25,250 nt of DNA from a virus, in IMG/VR virus record IMGVR_UViG_3300022748_000043, positions 1 to 25,250 of that record; one strand, 5' to 3'. Positions 14,866-21,801 of this stretch are shown here, one piece after another (the stretch's first letter is position 1; each line of letters begins with the position of its first letter). Both the position numbers and the translations under genes were made by a program. The notes beneath the pieces were generated by a model. That model saw only the letters and a list, made by a program, of their open reading frames with translations, made no database searches and was not told the origin of the DNA.

Positions 14866-15963
14866 TTATCCGCAGACCCAAACTGAGCCGTTAAAGAATA
14901 CAGGGGTTTTTACGGAGCCGCCGCCTGTAGGAGTTGCCATAAACACGGCTGTTACGGCATCAGTTACATGGGCACGCATACCCAACACACCTGTGGGAAG
15001 GGTGGCGACTGTATACCCTGCAGTTCGCATTGTAGCCGCCAGTACTTGATGCCCGTTAGTATCATGGTATAGGCGTGGATTCCCGTCCCCGTCAGACAGT
15101 ACGATGTAGTTGCTGACAGTGCGAATGTCTAAGCCGCCTTGGTTGCCTGAATAGCTACCAAGGATGGTGTTCTTTGAACCCGTAGTGACCAGATAACCCG
15201 AATCTGCGCCAATGAATGTATTGATGGTTCCCGTTGTTACACCAAGGCCAGCATAGTGCCCAAAAAATGTTCCATACGCGGCTGTTGTGCTATACCCCGC
15301 CTGATAACCCACAGCAGTGTTGTTAGAGGCTGTGGTGTTGGCGAACAGAGAAGAACGACCCACTGCCACGTTGAAATTACCGGTAGTGTTACTGTACAAG
15401 GCGATTGAACCAAGGGCTGTGTTTTCACTGCCAGTGGTTGACGAATACAGAGCCTGACGACCAACCGCAACAGCCTCTGCCCCGCCATTTAAGGAATAAG
15501 CAGACTGATAACCTACAGCAGTGTTGTTGTTCGCTGTGGTGTTATATGCAAGGGCAAACCAGCCTAATGCCGTGTTACCTCCGCCGGACGTGTTTCCGCC
15601 CAACGCATATCTACCAACGGCGCTATTCGCTGTACCCGTCGTATTTGACAGAAGAGTCTGATACCCAACGGCGACGTTTTGAAGTCCGGTGGTGCTGTTC
15701 AAGAGGGCTTGATAGCCGATGGCGACAGACGCATCACCTGTCGTATTAGCCGCCAAAGCACTAGCACCAACAGCAGTGTTGGTAGCCAAAGCACCAGCGC
15801 CACGGCCTACGGTAAGGCCATTTAAAGTAGTAGTGGTAACACTGGTAAAAGAAGGGCTGTCCCCCGCTTGGTATTTGTCCGCATTAAGGTTACTAAAGTT
15901 GCTGTCAACTTCAGAGTTGGCTAAGGGAGAACCCTTAACAGAACGTAAAACGATTGTGGACAT
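14866..15963 (-). CDS. Tail fibre with YadA-like head repeats (365 aa)
   Basis: The N-terminus (VKGSPLANSEVDSNFSNLN) is the short virion-attachment motif seen in many phage fibres ('L..aEVD.Nf.nLN'). Residues 62-281 are thirteen units of 17 residues with the core N-T-A-V-G and a following NTTG turn. This is much like the trimeric beta-roll repeat of YadA-type adhesin heads. The C-terminal 50 residues (YTVATLPTGVLGMRAHVTDA, then a Gly-rich turn and FFNGSVWVCG) are a common fibre ending. It probably forms a trimeric shaft and head for host or surface binding. A weak AAGG lies about 11 bases before the ATG at 15963. Confidence 0.88.
   Translation of the reverse strand: MSTIVLRSVKGSPLANSEVDSNFSNLNADKYQAGDSPSFTSVTTTTLNGLTVGRGAGALATNTAVGASALAANTTGDASVAIGYQALLNSTTGLQNVAVGYQTLLSNTTGTANSAVGRYALGGNTSGGGNTALGWFALAYNTTANNNTAVGYQSAYSLNGGAEAVAVGRQALYSSTTGSENTALGSIALYSNTTGNFNVAVGRSSLFANTTASNNTAVGYQAGYSTTAAYGTFFGHYAGLGVTTGTINTFIGADSGYLVTTGSKNTILGSYSGNQGGLDIRTVSNYIVLSDGDGNPRLYHDTNGHQVLAATMRTAGYTVATLPTGVLGMRAHVTDAVTAVFMATPTGGGSVKTPVFFNGSVWVCG
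15121..15780 (-). repeat. Thirteen in-frame 51-base units coding for 17-residue fibre repeats
   Basis: The glycine closing each NTAVG-like core occurs every 17 residues in the fibre protein, with one 16-residue spacing near residues 219-235. The DNA units are diverged and only the protein pattern is regular, so this is an old repeat under structural selection rather than a recent tandem duplication. Confidence 0.85.
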
Positions 15964-15993
15964 AAGTAGTTACCCTTACCAAGGAAGAAAAAA

Positions 15994-16452
15994 TTAACTG
16001 ACAGTGATTGCCCAAGTTATGGTCATAGCATCGTTTGCACCTTTGTTTACCACGGGGAACACTGTACGGCATAGCATGGTTCCCGCGCTAGACGCATTGA
16101 AGATACCAGCTTCAGTCACAGCGCCTGTACCTGTACCAGCGGGGAAGCTAGCCACGTAAGTCACCACGTTGGTAGCAGAAGTAGCAGAGCCCAAAGCGGT
16201 TCGAGAGCCAGCGATAGCAGTCTGTAATGTTGTATCACCAGCAGCAGCAGCAGCAGTGCCAGCCCCCAACTCCATATGAGTCATAGCTGCGGGGCTATTA
16301 GTGGTAGTCTTCAACATTGCGGCGGCAATGAAAGTCTTGCCTGCGGTAACCACTAGATTCTTGATCTCGCGGGAGTCTTTTACATCACCAGTGATCTGAT
16401 CGAATACGGTGATTTGTACCGCGCCAGTTATTTTGAGAGTTTCGTGCAACAT
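15994..16452 (-). CDS. Tail / fibre-associated structural protein (152 aa)
   Basis: AGGAG lies 6 bases before ATG 16452. The protein starts with beta-strands (LHETLKITGAVQITVFD), then REIKNLVVTAGKTFIAAAML, followed by a segment with MELGAGTAAAAAGDTTLQ and a strand-rich end (NKGANDAMTITWAITVS). The 'KNLVVTAGK...MALG.Gt.aa..gdT.L' pattern is common in a family of phage virion proteins near fibre genes, whose exact role I do not know. It precedes the repeat fibre gene by 30 bases, so it may link fibres to the tail. No enzymatic motif is visible. Confidence 0.75.
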   Translation of the reverse strand: MLHETLKITGAVQITVFDQITGDVKDSREIKNLVVTAGKTFIAAAMLKTTTNSPAAMTHMELGAGTAAAAAGDTTLQTAIAGSRTALGSATSATNVVTYVASFPAGTGTGAVTEAGIFNASSAGTMLCRTVFPVVNKGANDAMTITWAITVS

Positions 16453-16464
16453 ATTTGCTCCTGA

Positions 16465-17190
16465 TTAAAACGTGTAGTTTGCCCCAACGTAGTCAGCAGC
16501 AAAATAGTCTGCAACTGCGTAGCTTTGGACATTGATCGCGCCTGCATCGGCAGGTAAAAAACTGTCGGCCTTATTAAGACTCACAGTCAGCCCAATAGCC
16601 TCAGTCGCCCCCACTGAATCGGTACGTACCTGACTAAAAGTGATTGCCTGATTATCTGCTAAAACCGTGGTGTCAGTGTAAACGCCAAAAACAGAAATAG
16701 CAAGCGCGTCAAATTCACTGATTGCCTCTACTAGGCCTCGGCTAAAATTTACTGAGCTGGCGTCTAAAAAGCTTACAGTGTCTGAAAAGGTGCGTAAAAA
16801 CACCAACACCGGTATACATACATCGGTAATACTTACGCTATCGACCGAGCCTTTGTCAGCCTGCATAGACACTGCATCAAACACGCCCACGTTAGTGGGT
16901 GCAATTGTGTAGTCCTCGGCAAAGTAGTCTATGGCGTACCCTTGGGTCTCCTCCAACCGCTTAAAAAAGGCAAACGCAGTAGAGTCTACTGCGACAGTCA
17001 TGTCCGACTTGTACTGATACCGACCTGAAGAGTCTAACTGGGCAGATAGAACTAGATAAACATACGAAATTTCAGACGCAGGAACAACTCGGCTAACCGA
17101 GGTGGTCGGGTTGATTACAGTGACACTAAGACGCGGCTTTACACGGGAAACTGAGGCCCCAGTGGTCCCAGTTGTAATCCGTGCAACCAT
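16465..17190 (-). CDS. Tail/fibre structural protein with DYFAxDY motifs (241 aa)
   Basis: The start ATG at 17190 shares its first base with the TAA stop of the upstream gene (TAATG), indicating coupled translation. The N-terminal part (to about 60) is beta-rich. The middle holds repeated Asp/Ser/Val segments (FDAVSMQADKGSVDSVSITD, FSDTVSFLDASSVNF), typical of phage fibre repeats built on 'D.VS..d'. The motif YFAEDYT near residues 89-95 recurs as YFAADYVGANYTF at the C-terminus. Similar aromatic 'YFa.dY' endings occur in phage structural proteins. I infer a beta-structured tail or fibre component, probably together with the BppU-like protein. The exact role is unknown. Confidence 0.72.
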   Translation of the reverse strand: MVARITTGTTGASVSRVKPRLSVTVINPTTSVSRVVPASEISYVYLVLSAQLDSSGRYQYKSDMTVAVDSTAFAFFKRLEETQGYAIDYFAEDYTIAPTNVGVFDAVSMQADKGSVDSVSITDVCIPVLVFLRTFSDTVSFLDASSVNFSRGLVEAISEFDALAISVFGVYTDTTVLADNQAITFSQVRTDSVGATEAIGLTVSLNKADSFLPADAGAINVQSYAVADYFAADYVGANYTF

Positions 17191-17522
17191 TAGAAGTCCT
17201 CGCGAACTCGGAACTTCAGCACGTCATAGACGGTTTGAATTTGTCCGTCAGCAAACGTGATTTGAATCTCACCTTCGTAGTCACCAGCCTCGCCTTGCAG
17301 CATTGTGGGCGTTGAAGCAGGATAGAACACCACCTTGCCGTTAGCGCCATCGGTCACTGTGCCGGGCACTGTGGCTTGCAATGTAGTCGACCCAGTGGGG
17401 CGGAAGAACAACACAACGGTAGCGCCAGTAATGACCAGTGGCAGCCCGGTTGTATCGTCCGTGATCGTGCACACCAGCGCGGGGCGGGTGTCACCTTGAA
17501 CCAGTTTAATTTTGTCGCTCAT
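17190..17522 (-). CDS. BppU N-terminal-like beta-sandwich tail protein (110 aa)
   Basis: I placed the start at ATG 17522, which overlaps the upstream TGA (ATGA) and has AGAGG 5 bases upstream. A GTG at 17528 lies too close to that site. The product has the layout of the BppU N-terminal domain of phage baseplate and fibre proteins: KLVQGDTRPALVCTITD, then ITGATVVLFFRPTGS, a GKVVFYPAST segment, and YEGEIQITFADGQIQTVYD. These domains act as attachment modules at the tail. Here the domain stands alone, so it may be an adaptor holding a fibre. The downstream gene is coupled by TAATG. Confidence 0.8.
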   Translation of the reverse strand: MSDKIKLVQGDTRPALVCTITDDTTGLPLVITGATVVLFFRPTGSTTLQATVPGTVTDGANGKVVFYPASTPTMLQGEAGDYEGEIQITFADGQIQTVYDVLKFRVREDF

Positions 17523-18169
17523 GCCCACCTCTGGAATTCGACGTTGACAGCCGTACGGGTCAGGCCCTTGTACACGCGGGTGCGGACTTCAGCCAAGACG
17601 TCATTGAAACGCTTGGTGTACTCCATCGCAGTCTTTGGATCGTAGTACGGTTGGTTTGGGGTGTTGTACAAGCGAGCCCGAGCGCCGAATGAAATCTGCT
17701 CGAGGAAGCGCTCAAACAACTCTGAGTCGACAGTCGTCGATGCCCGCTTCGGAGCAAGGGCAGCGCGAACTTTCAGCTTGTTCTGCTCAGTGGTGGTTGG
17801 CTTGGTAACCAATACCATCTCATCCGCACGGGTACGGAAGTAATAGTAGGGGTTGCCCGACAAATCCTGCCAGTTTGAAGTGCGGTAAATCTGGTTCAAC
17901 TGCTCTTGCGACTTGGGGATCAGCAACTGATCGCCGTAGTACGCCTGCATGATTTCAACTACTTTGTAGTTGCTGTCATTGGCCTCGAGCTCATACGTGC
18001 TTTCGTTCTTTTGCCCAGTCATGGGGTCAAGGTTCTCTTGCAGGTAGTGCGTCTCTTCGCAAAACTCAATGCATGCGTTGCGGATGGCCTGTACGGCCAC
18101 GATCTCGGGTACGTCATGGACGTACGGCATGACCTCAGGCAAGAAGACTTCGTATGAAACGGCGGTCAT
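17519..18169 (-). CDS. Head-tail connector / adaptor candidate (216 aa)
   Basis: The ATG at 18169 overlaps the previous stop (ATGA). The protein starts SYEVFLPEVMPYVHDVPEIV and has AIRNACIEFCEETHYLQENL, a pattern I associate with a phage family of head-tail joining proteins placed after the capsid gene. Next come a beta region (YELEANDSNYKVVEIMQAYY and YYYFRTRADEMVLV) and two long C-terminal helices (ELFERFLEQISFGARARLYN, EYTKRFNDVLAEVRTRVYK). Such a helical core with a beta insertion is usual for adaptors that sit under the portal. I cannot tell whether this protein or its upstream neighbour is the gp11-equivalent ring. Confidence 0.72.
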   Translation of the reverse strand: MTAVSYEVFLPEVMPYVHDVPEIVAVQAIRNACIEFCEETHYLQENLDPMTGQKNESTYELEANDSNYKVVEIMQAYYGDQLLIPKSQEQLNQIYRTSNWQDLSGNPYYYFRTRADEMVLVTKPTTTEQNKLKVRAALAPKRASTTVDSELFERFLEQISFGARARLYNTPNQPYYDPKTAMEYTKRFNDVLAEVRTRVYKGLTRTAVNVEFQRWA

Positions 18170-18852
18170 TGTGAGGTACCTCGAGCAGCAGGATTACGTG
18201 GGCCAAGAGCCATGGATGGGTCGTTGGTGACCTCAGACTCGGTCTTACCCTTAACCGCAGCAACAAACGACGCGGAATACTGCGAAGCCAGCGCAAGGCC
18301 GGGTGCGTACTGAGCGTCTTTGCTACAAGCGCGATAGAGAATGTAGTCCACCAATGCGGATTGGAAGACGTCAAAAATTGGAATGGCCTGCGTTTCAGCA
18401 GTCAAGTCGGCAGGCTGGGCTGAGTAGTTCAGTTCCACATACTGCGTGCCCGTGTTGGGCGGGTAGACATAAAACGCCAACTGATCTTGGTTGGTGTAAA
18501 TGTAGTTGCGGACCTCGGCTGTTGCCGTGTCTGTGTTCCAGTTGGGGTTGAAGCCGTCAAGAATCTCACGCGAGATGATGCGGATTGCCCGACCGGGTGT
18601 TGAGCCGTTGGTGCCCATGTTGCGGTAGATAGCCAGCAGAAGCCAGCCATCGTCCGGGATAGTCTGGCGAGTGCCAGCATCCAATTTGACTACAGAGGTA
18701 GTCGATGACGCGCTCGGCTGAATGAGCACGATTTGGCGCATACCGTCGTTGAGCCATGAAAGAAGTTCGCCTCGGGTCCAACGGATGTTGGTCAAGTCGA
18801 TCAGCTGAATCGTAGCTTTGTCGATGATGGTTTTTGCTGTTACCGTGCCCAT
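18166..18852 (-). CDS. Head-tail adaptor-like protein (228 aa)
   Basis: TAAGG lies 6 bases before ATG 18852. The N-terminal helices contain IIDKATIQLIDLTNIRWTRG and ELLSWLNDGMRQIVLIQPSA, characteristic of a phage structural family (I recall it as a domain of unknown function) with the signature 'W...ELl.WLNdGqr.iv'. A beta region follows (about 75-150, YTNQDQLAFYVYPPN), then a C-terminal helical part with SALVDYILYRACSKDAQYAP. The architecture fits head-tail adaptor or tail tubular A-type proteins. It is coupled to the next connector gene by a 4-base overlap, and both probably form rings between portal and nozzle. Confidence 0.76.
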   Translation of the reverse strand: MGTVTAKTIIDKATIQLIDLTNIRWTRGELLSWLNDGMRQIVLIQPSASSTTSVVKLDAGTRQTIPDDGWLLLAIYRNMGTNGSTPGRAIRIISREILDGFNPNWNTDTATAEVRNYIYTNQDQLAFYVYPPNTGTQYVELNYSAQPADLTAETQAIPIFDVFQSALVDYILYRACSKDAQYAPGLALASQYSASFVAAVKGKTESEVTNDPSMALGPRNPAARGTSQ

Positions 18853-18859
18853 GTTCGCC

Positions 18860-19102
18860 TTACGGTGTTACTGCCAATGCAGCGGTGATCGCGGGAACTT
18901 GAGTGCCTGCCCACAAACCTTGAACAACCAAGTTGTTCGAAGTAGCAGTGCCTGCGTTCAGTCCAGTAATACCAACGGCTTGCGTGTATGTGAAGCCAGC
19001 CGCCACCAAGTCATCAGTGTGATTGCCTGCGTCAGCAGAAACCACAGCAAGGGCTTGAGGGTACGACAGGCCGCTAATGATGAGGTCATCAAGAATCGCC
19101 AT
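18860..19102 (-). CDS. Small repeat protein after the capsid gene (80 aa)
   Basis: AGGAG lies about 7 bases before ATG 19102. The protein is made of three similar units of about 25 residues starting near D5, D30 and N56. Unit cores are DDLIISGLSYPQALAVV, DDLVAAGFTYTQAVGIT and NNLVVQGLWAGTQVPAIT, so the shared pattern is '(D/N)(D/N)L(I/V)..G(L/F)......A'. Each unit probably forms a helix pair. It lies directly after the terminator that follows the major capsid gene, a position often used by decoration or minor head proteins. The function is inferred from place only. Confidence 0.75.
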   Translation of the reverse strand: MAILDDLIISGLSYPQALAVVSADAGNHTDDLVAAGFTYTQAVGITGLNAGTATSNNLVVQGLWAGTQVPAITAALAVTP

Positions 19103-19124
19103 GGTGTACTCCTAGGGTTAATTT

Positions 19125-19147
19125 AAAAAGCAGGGGCCGAAGCCCCT
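19125..19147 (-). terminator. Intrinsic terminator after the capsid gene
   Basis: Read on the minus strand, AGGGGC-TTCG-GCCCCT (19132-19147) is a perfect 6-bp GC-rich stem closed by a UUCG tetraloop with a C-G closing pair. It is followed by GC and then five T (19125-19129). It lies 20 bases after the capsid stop codon and before the ribosome-binding site of the next gene. T7 also has its main terminator directly after its capsid gene, so it may set the ratio of capsid to tail transcripts. Confidence 0.88.
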
Positions 19148-19166
19148 ACCCAGCTCCTTGCGGAGA

Positions 19167-20189
19167 TTAACCTGCGGCGACCAACAATGCCAAGCCTTTT
19201 GGCTGGGCAACTTGAGTACCGTACACGTTCAAGCCGCGCACCAGAGTACCGAAGTCGTTGGGGTTCTGCAAGCTCTCGACCTTGGCGATTTGCGAAGCGA
19301 AAGTGATGGCAGACTTGTGACCAGCCAAGATAGCGTGGCGCTTAACTGCGGAAGCAGAAGTTGCGTCAGTACCAGTGTTGGGGTTCATCCAAGTTTTGCC
19401 AGCAGCGCCGCGTGGAACCAAGTTCGACACGTACACAGTGAAGCGATCGATCATGCCGATCTTGCCGTTGCGCAGAACGCTAGAGGCGTCACCCATGAAC
19501 TGGGCTTGAGCCAAGTTCGATTGCATCAAGATTTGACGCTCTGTGGGGGTGATAACCAACCAACGGTCTGTCTCAGGCACGTTGGCTTCGTCCAACACGC
19601 TTGACAAAGCAGTGATGCTAGACAAGATGTTAGAAGCAGTCAAAGTGACAGCGGCAACGTCAGTACCGAGGTTGTAGCCACCAGAGATCGCACCAGCGGT
19701 AGCGCCTTGGTTAGCTGCGTCGCCTTGGTTGAAAGTCGAATACAACACGTCTTTGTCGATGTTGATCTTCATTTGCATAGCGGCGTCGTTGGTGAACATG
19801 TCCATCAACTTGGGCTTGGCTTGCAATTCCAACACGTTGTTCACGTTCACACCGAAGTACTTGCCCTTGTTAATCACCAATTGGATGGTGCTAGGAGCTG
19901 GAACTTCGTAAGCCAAGTTTTGGCCAACAGAGTAGCTGTTGATTGTGATCGATGGGATGGTGTTGATGATGACGGTGTCACCCATACCAGTGATGTCGCC
20001 TTGCCAGTCGGTGTTAGCGATTTCGCCGAACACGGTGGCTGCGTAGAACTTCTGAGCCAGCTTGCCAGACCAGAGAGCTGGAATGAACGAGCCAGAGTAG
20101 GCGGTGCCGGAATAGGCTACCTGACCACCGGGGGTGTTAAAACCACCGGAGTTAATGGGATACGCTGCTGCTGCGGTTACTGTAGACAT
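19167..20189 (-). CDS. Major capsid protein, HK97 fold (340 aa)
   Basis: AGGAG lies about 8 bases before ATG 20189. The sequence has the features of podovirus coat proteins. An N-terminal arm (MSTVTAAAAYPINSGG) leads to IPALWSGKLAQKFYAATVFG and the beta segment DITGMGDTVIINTIPSITI. Next come GKYFGVNVNNVLELQAKP with an MKINIDKDVL helix (spine region), then ANVPETDRWLVITPTERQIL, a strand typical of P22/T7-type coats. A C-terminal part with HKSAITFASQIAKVE ends the fold. It would assemble into the icosahedral shell around the scaffold encoded just upstream. A strong terminator follows the gene, consistent with high expression of this transcript. Confidence 0.93.
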   Translation of the reverse strand: MSTVTAAAAYPINSGGFNTPGGQVAYSGTAYSGSFIPALWSGKLAQKFYAATVFGEIANTDWQGDITGMGDTVIINTIPSITINSYSVGQNLAYEVPAPSTIQLVINKGKYFGVNVNNVLELQAKPKLMDMFTNDAAMQMKINIDKDVLYSTFNQGDAANQGATAGAISGGYNLGTDVAAVTLTASNILSSITALSSVLDEANVPETDRWLVITPTERQILMQSNLAQAQFMGDASSVLRNGKIGMIDRFTVYVSNLVPRGAAGKTWMNPNTGTDATSASAVKRHAILAGHKSAITFASQIAKVESLQNPNDFGTLVRGLNVYGTQVAQPKGLALLVAAG

Positions 20190-20207
20190 GGAAATACTCC
20201 TGCTGTT

Positions 20208-20228
20208 AAAAAACGGTTTGGTTTACCG
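20208..20228 (-). terminator. Weak terminator-like hairpin between scaffold and capsid genes
   Basis: On the minus strand CGGT-AAACCAA-ACCG is followed by six T (20208-20213). The stem is only 4 bp, so it is a poor terminator at best and may act as a partial attenuator or have no role. Confidence 0.25.
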
Positions 20229-20250
20229 CCATGCCCACAGATGCTGCTTG

Positions 20251-21204
20251 TTAGCGTATGCGTCCTTCTTGGGTGGCGGCGTGGATATCTTTTTCAATCT
20301 GCACCGCTTCTGCCTCGTCGATGTACCCACGACGCCATTCAGAGTAAAACGAATCAATATCCTGTTGGGTATAGATGCGCTTGTCCACGTTTGGATTCGT
20401 AGGAGCTGGCGACGTACGCGAGCGGGTCGGTGCTACTTGACGCTGAAGATCGGCACGGTTGCTCGACTGAGCTGGTGGCGTGACAGATTTCTTGTACTGG
20501 TTAAAGATCGTGGCGGTACGGGCTGCGTCCAGTGCTTCGTACGCGTTTGTGAGCGCGTATTGGCGGGGCATACCGTAAACGGGGTCCACTTCCGCTAACC
20601 AATTCAAGAAACCTTGGTCCACATTCAGGGCTTGCCAATCTGGTACTGCTGACGTCAGGGCACTTTCATAGCGGTCTTTATCAGACACTACTTGGCGCTC
20701 AGACACATTACCTAGCTTGCCCTTCAGTTCGGCGATCTCTGCGGTTAACCTTGCTTCAAGCTGACGGCTGCCCGCTAGCTTCGCTTCGGTTGCACGCTCG
20801 ATCAAGTCGATCAAGTCGGAGCCAAATGCTTCTTTGTCTTGTTCAGTGATCAGAGACGGACTCGAGGCCGGAACAGGTTGGGCTGGAGTTGCTTTAGCTG
20901 TAGCGAGGTCTGTGGTCAGTTGGCCAATCTGGCTGTTCATCTCACGGACTTGCGCGTACAGGCGCGGCACCTCTGCGTCAAACTTACCTTTCAGAGTGTG
21001 GTATTTTTGTTCCCACGTCTCTTCAGATACCGCTGGCTTCGGTTCTGGCTCTGGCGAAATATCCTGCGGTTGTGGCTCAGGGGCGGGTTGAGGACTTACG
21101 ATTGGTTCACCAGTATCCGGGTTAACAGGCTGGGTTCCGTTTAGCTGCGCGACAAGCGCGTCAGCATCTTCAACTTGCTGTTGAACAGCACGAGGCAATG
21201 ACAT
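20251..21204 (-). CDS. Scaffolding protein (317 aa)
   Basis: AAGGAG lies about 7 bases before ATG 21204. The protein is acidic and largely helical. It has a Pro/Glu/Gln-rich disordered part (about 35-65, QPAPEPQPQDISPEPEPKPA), a long coiled coil (about 70-180, with YAQVREMNSQIGQLTTDL and ARLTAEIAELKGKLGNV), and a helical segment with VPDWQALNVDQGFLNWL. A Ser/Pro/Arg linker follows, then a C-terminal helix pair (DIDSFYSEWRRGYIDEAEA). The position directly before the capsid gene and this architecture are those of podovirus scaffolds, which shape the procapsid and are then lost. The basic C-terminal part probably contacts coat protein. Confidence 0.9.
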   Translation of the reverse strand: MSLPRAVQQQVEDADALVAQLNGTQPVNPDTGEPIVSPQPAPEPQPQDISPEPEPKPAVSEETWEQKYHTLKGKFDAEVPRLYAQVREMNSQIGQLTTDLATAKATPAQPVPASSPSLITEQDKEAFGSDLIDLIERATEAKLAGSRQLEARLTAEIAELKGKLGNVSERQVVSDKDRYESALTSAVPDWQALNVDQGFLNWLAEVDPVYGMPRQYALTNAYEALDAARTATIFNQYKKSVTPPAQSSNRADLQRQVAPTRSRTSPAPTNPNVDKRIYTQQDIDSFYSEWRRGYIDEAEAVQIEKDIHAATQEGRIR

Positions 21205-21320
21205 TTCTATCTCCTTCGCTCCGACTACGCTGGAGGGCTCCAGTTACGGTGTGCCCACTCACGCTTACGGTCAGCTACTACGGTTAAATTTTGACTCCGA
21301 GCTTCGACTTTACGGTTTGC
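21205..21320 (-). repeat. Scaffold leader with four ACCGTA hexamers and a palindrome
   Basis: This 116-base gap is the largest unexplained space in the window. On the plus strand TACGGT occurs at 21245-21250, 21266-21271, 21279-21284 and 21311-21316 (ACCGTA on the coding strand). Next to the first copy, CTGGAGGGCTCCAG (21230-21243) is a perfect 6-bp inverted repeat. No T-tract follows, so it is not a terminator. The scaffold ribosome-binding site is at its end. The role is unknown; protein binding or mRNA structure are both possible. Confidence 0.55.
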
Positions 21321-21554
21321 TCATTGTCTACGGGTTTTAGCCAACAAAGTACTACCTTCATCGACAAGGTCAAGGAGGTCCTTCACCTGCAACGCCCGGC
21401 CTTGCAGCCGGAGCATTTCATCTTTATCTCTTGCCTCACACAGGCGCATTAGCGTGTCTGCGTGTTGCTTTTGCAAGAATTCTACCAGTGGTTGAAACTC
21501 TTGCGCTTTCAGTAGTGTAAGGCAACGAGCTACACGCTCGTCAACTCGCACCAT
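21321..21554 (-). CDS. Small helical head-module protein (77 aa), unknown function
   Basis: ATG at 21554 follows the stop of the previous small gene by two bases and has no clear ribosome-binding site, so translation is probably coupled. The product is nearly all helix: ERVARCLTLLKAQEFQPLVE, then FLQKQHADTLMRLCEARDKD and MLRLQGRALQVKDLLDLVDE. Short proteins with the 'lqGraqal.dlLdl' motif occur beside portal or terminase genes of many phages. I know no established role for them; packaging or head assembly is likely. The coding strand composition matches its neighbours. Confidence 0.75.
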   Translation of the reverse strand: MVRVDERVARCLTLLKAQEFQPLVEFLQKQHADTLMRLCEARDKDEMLRLQGRALQVKDLLDLVDEGSTLLAKTRRQ

Positions 21555-21556
21555 TT

Positions 21557-21748
21557 TTATTTACACAAGCCGTCAGTCTTTGCAGACTCTTGGGCCACTT
21601 CTTTGCCACCGCGCTTCAGGGTACCGAAGATACCGCCGTCGCTGCCGCCGTTGCCTTGAGAGGCTGGGCCTTTGGACATGCCATCAGTTTTGGCAGATTC
21701 TTGAGCGTACTCTTTCGAGCGTGACTCGTTTGGGTTGATTGCTTGCAT
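21557..21748 (-). CDS. Small Gly/Ser/Lys-rich protein with internal duplication (63 aa)
   Basis: GGAG lies 8 bases before ATG 21748. This is the first gene after the promoter at 21774-21801, whose predicted transcript start leaves a leader of about 20 bases. The product carries a duplicated 12-residue segment, KEYAQESAKTDG (12-23) and KEVAQESAKTDG (49-60), separated by a Gly/Ser-rich linker (KGPASQGNGGSDGG). It is hydrophilic and probably disordered. No family is recognised. Its place between portal and scaffold suggests a head-assembly or minor head role. The two similar segments may bind two copies of the same partner. Confidence 0.72.
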   Translation of the reverse strand: MQAINPNESRSKEYAQESAKTDGMSKGPASQGNGGSDGGIFGTLKRGGKEVAQESAKTDGLCK

Positions 21749-21773
21749 GGGATTTCTCCGTTAGGTTGATGCG

Positions 21774-21801
21774 ATTATGTACAACATTTTACTGTTGTCA
21801 A
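21774..21801 (-). promoter_or_regulatory. Sigma70-like promoter overlapping the portal stop codon
   Basis: On the minus strand a perfect -35 box TTGACA (21796-21801) and a -10 box CATAAT (21774-21779, five of six matches) are 16 bases apart. The TGA inside TTGACA is the portal stop codon. Transcription should begin near 21767, just before the ribosome-binding site of the 63-residue gene, and would cover that gene, the 77-residue gene, scaffold and capsid up to the terminator at 19125-19147. No phage-polymerase-type promoter was recognised. Confidence 0.7.

Noticed and set aside
15121-15780. Regular repeats considered as a CRISPR array
   Set aside because: Units are 51-base coding repeats in one open frame, diverged at DNA level, with no identical repeat/spacer structure.
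20801-20819. Tandem ATCAAGTCG copies in the scaffold gene
   Set aside because: Two in-frame copies coding for a short DLIDLI helix segment; no sign of a regulatory role.
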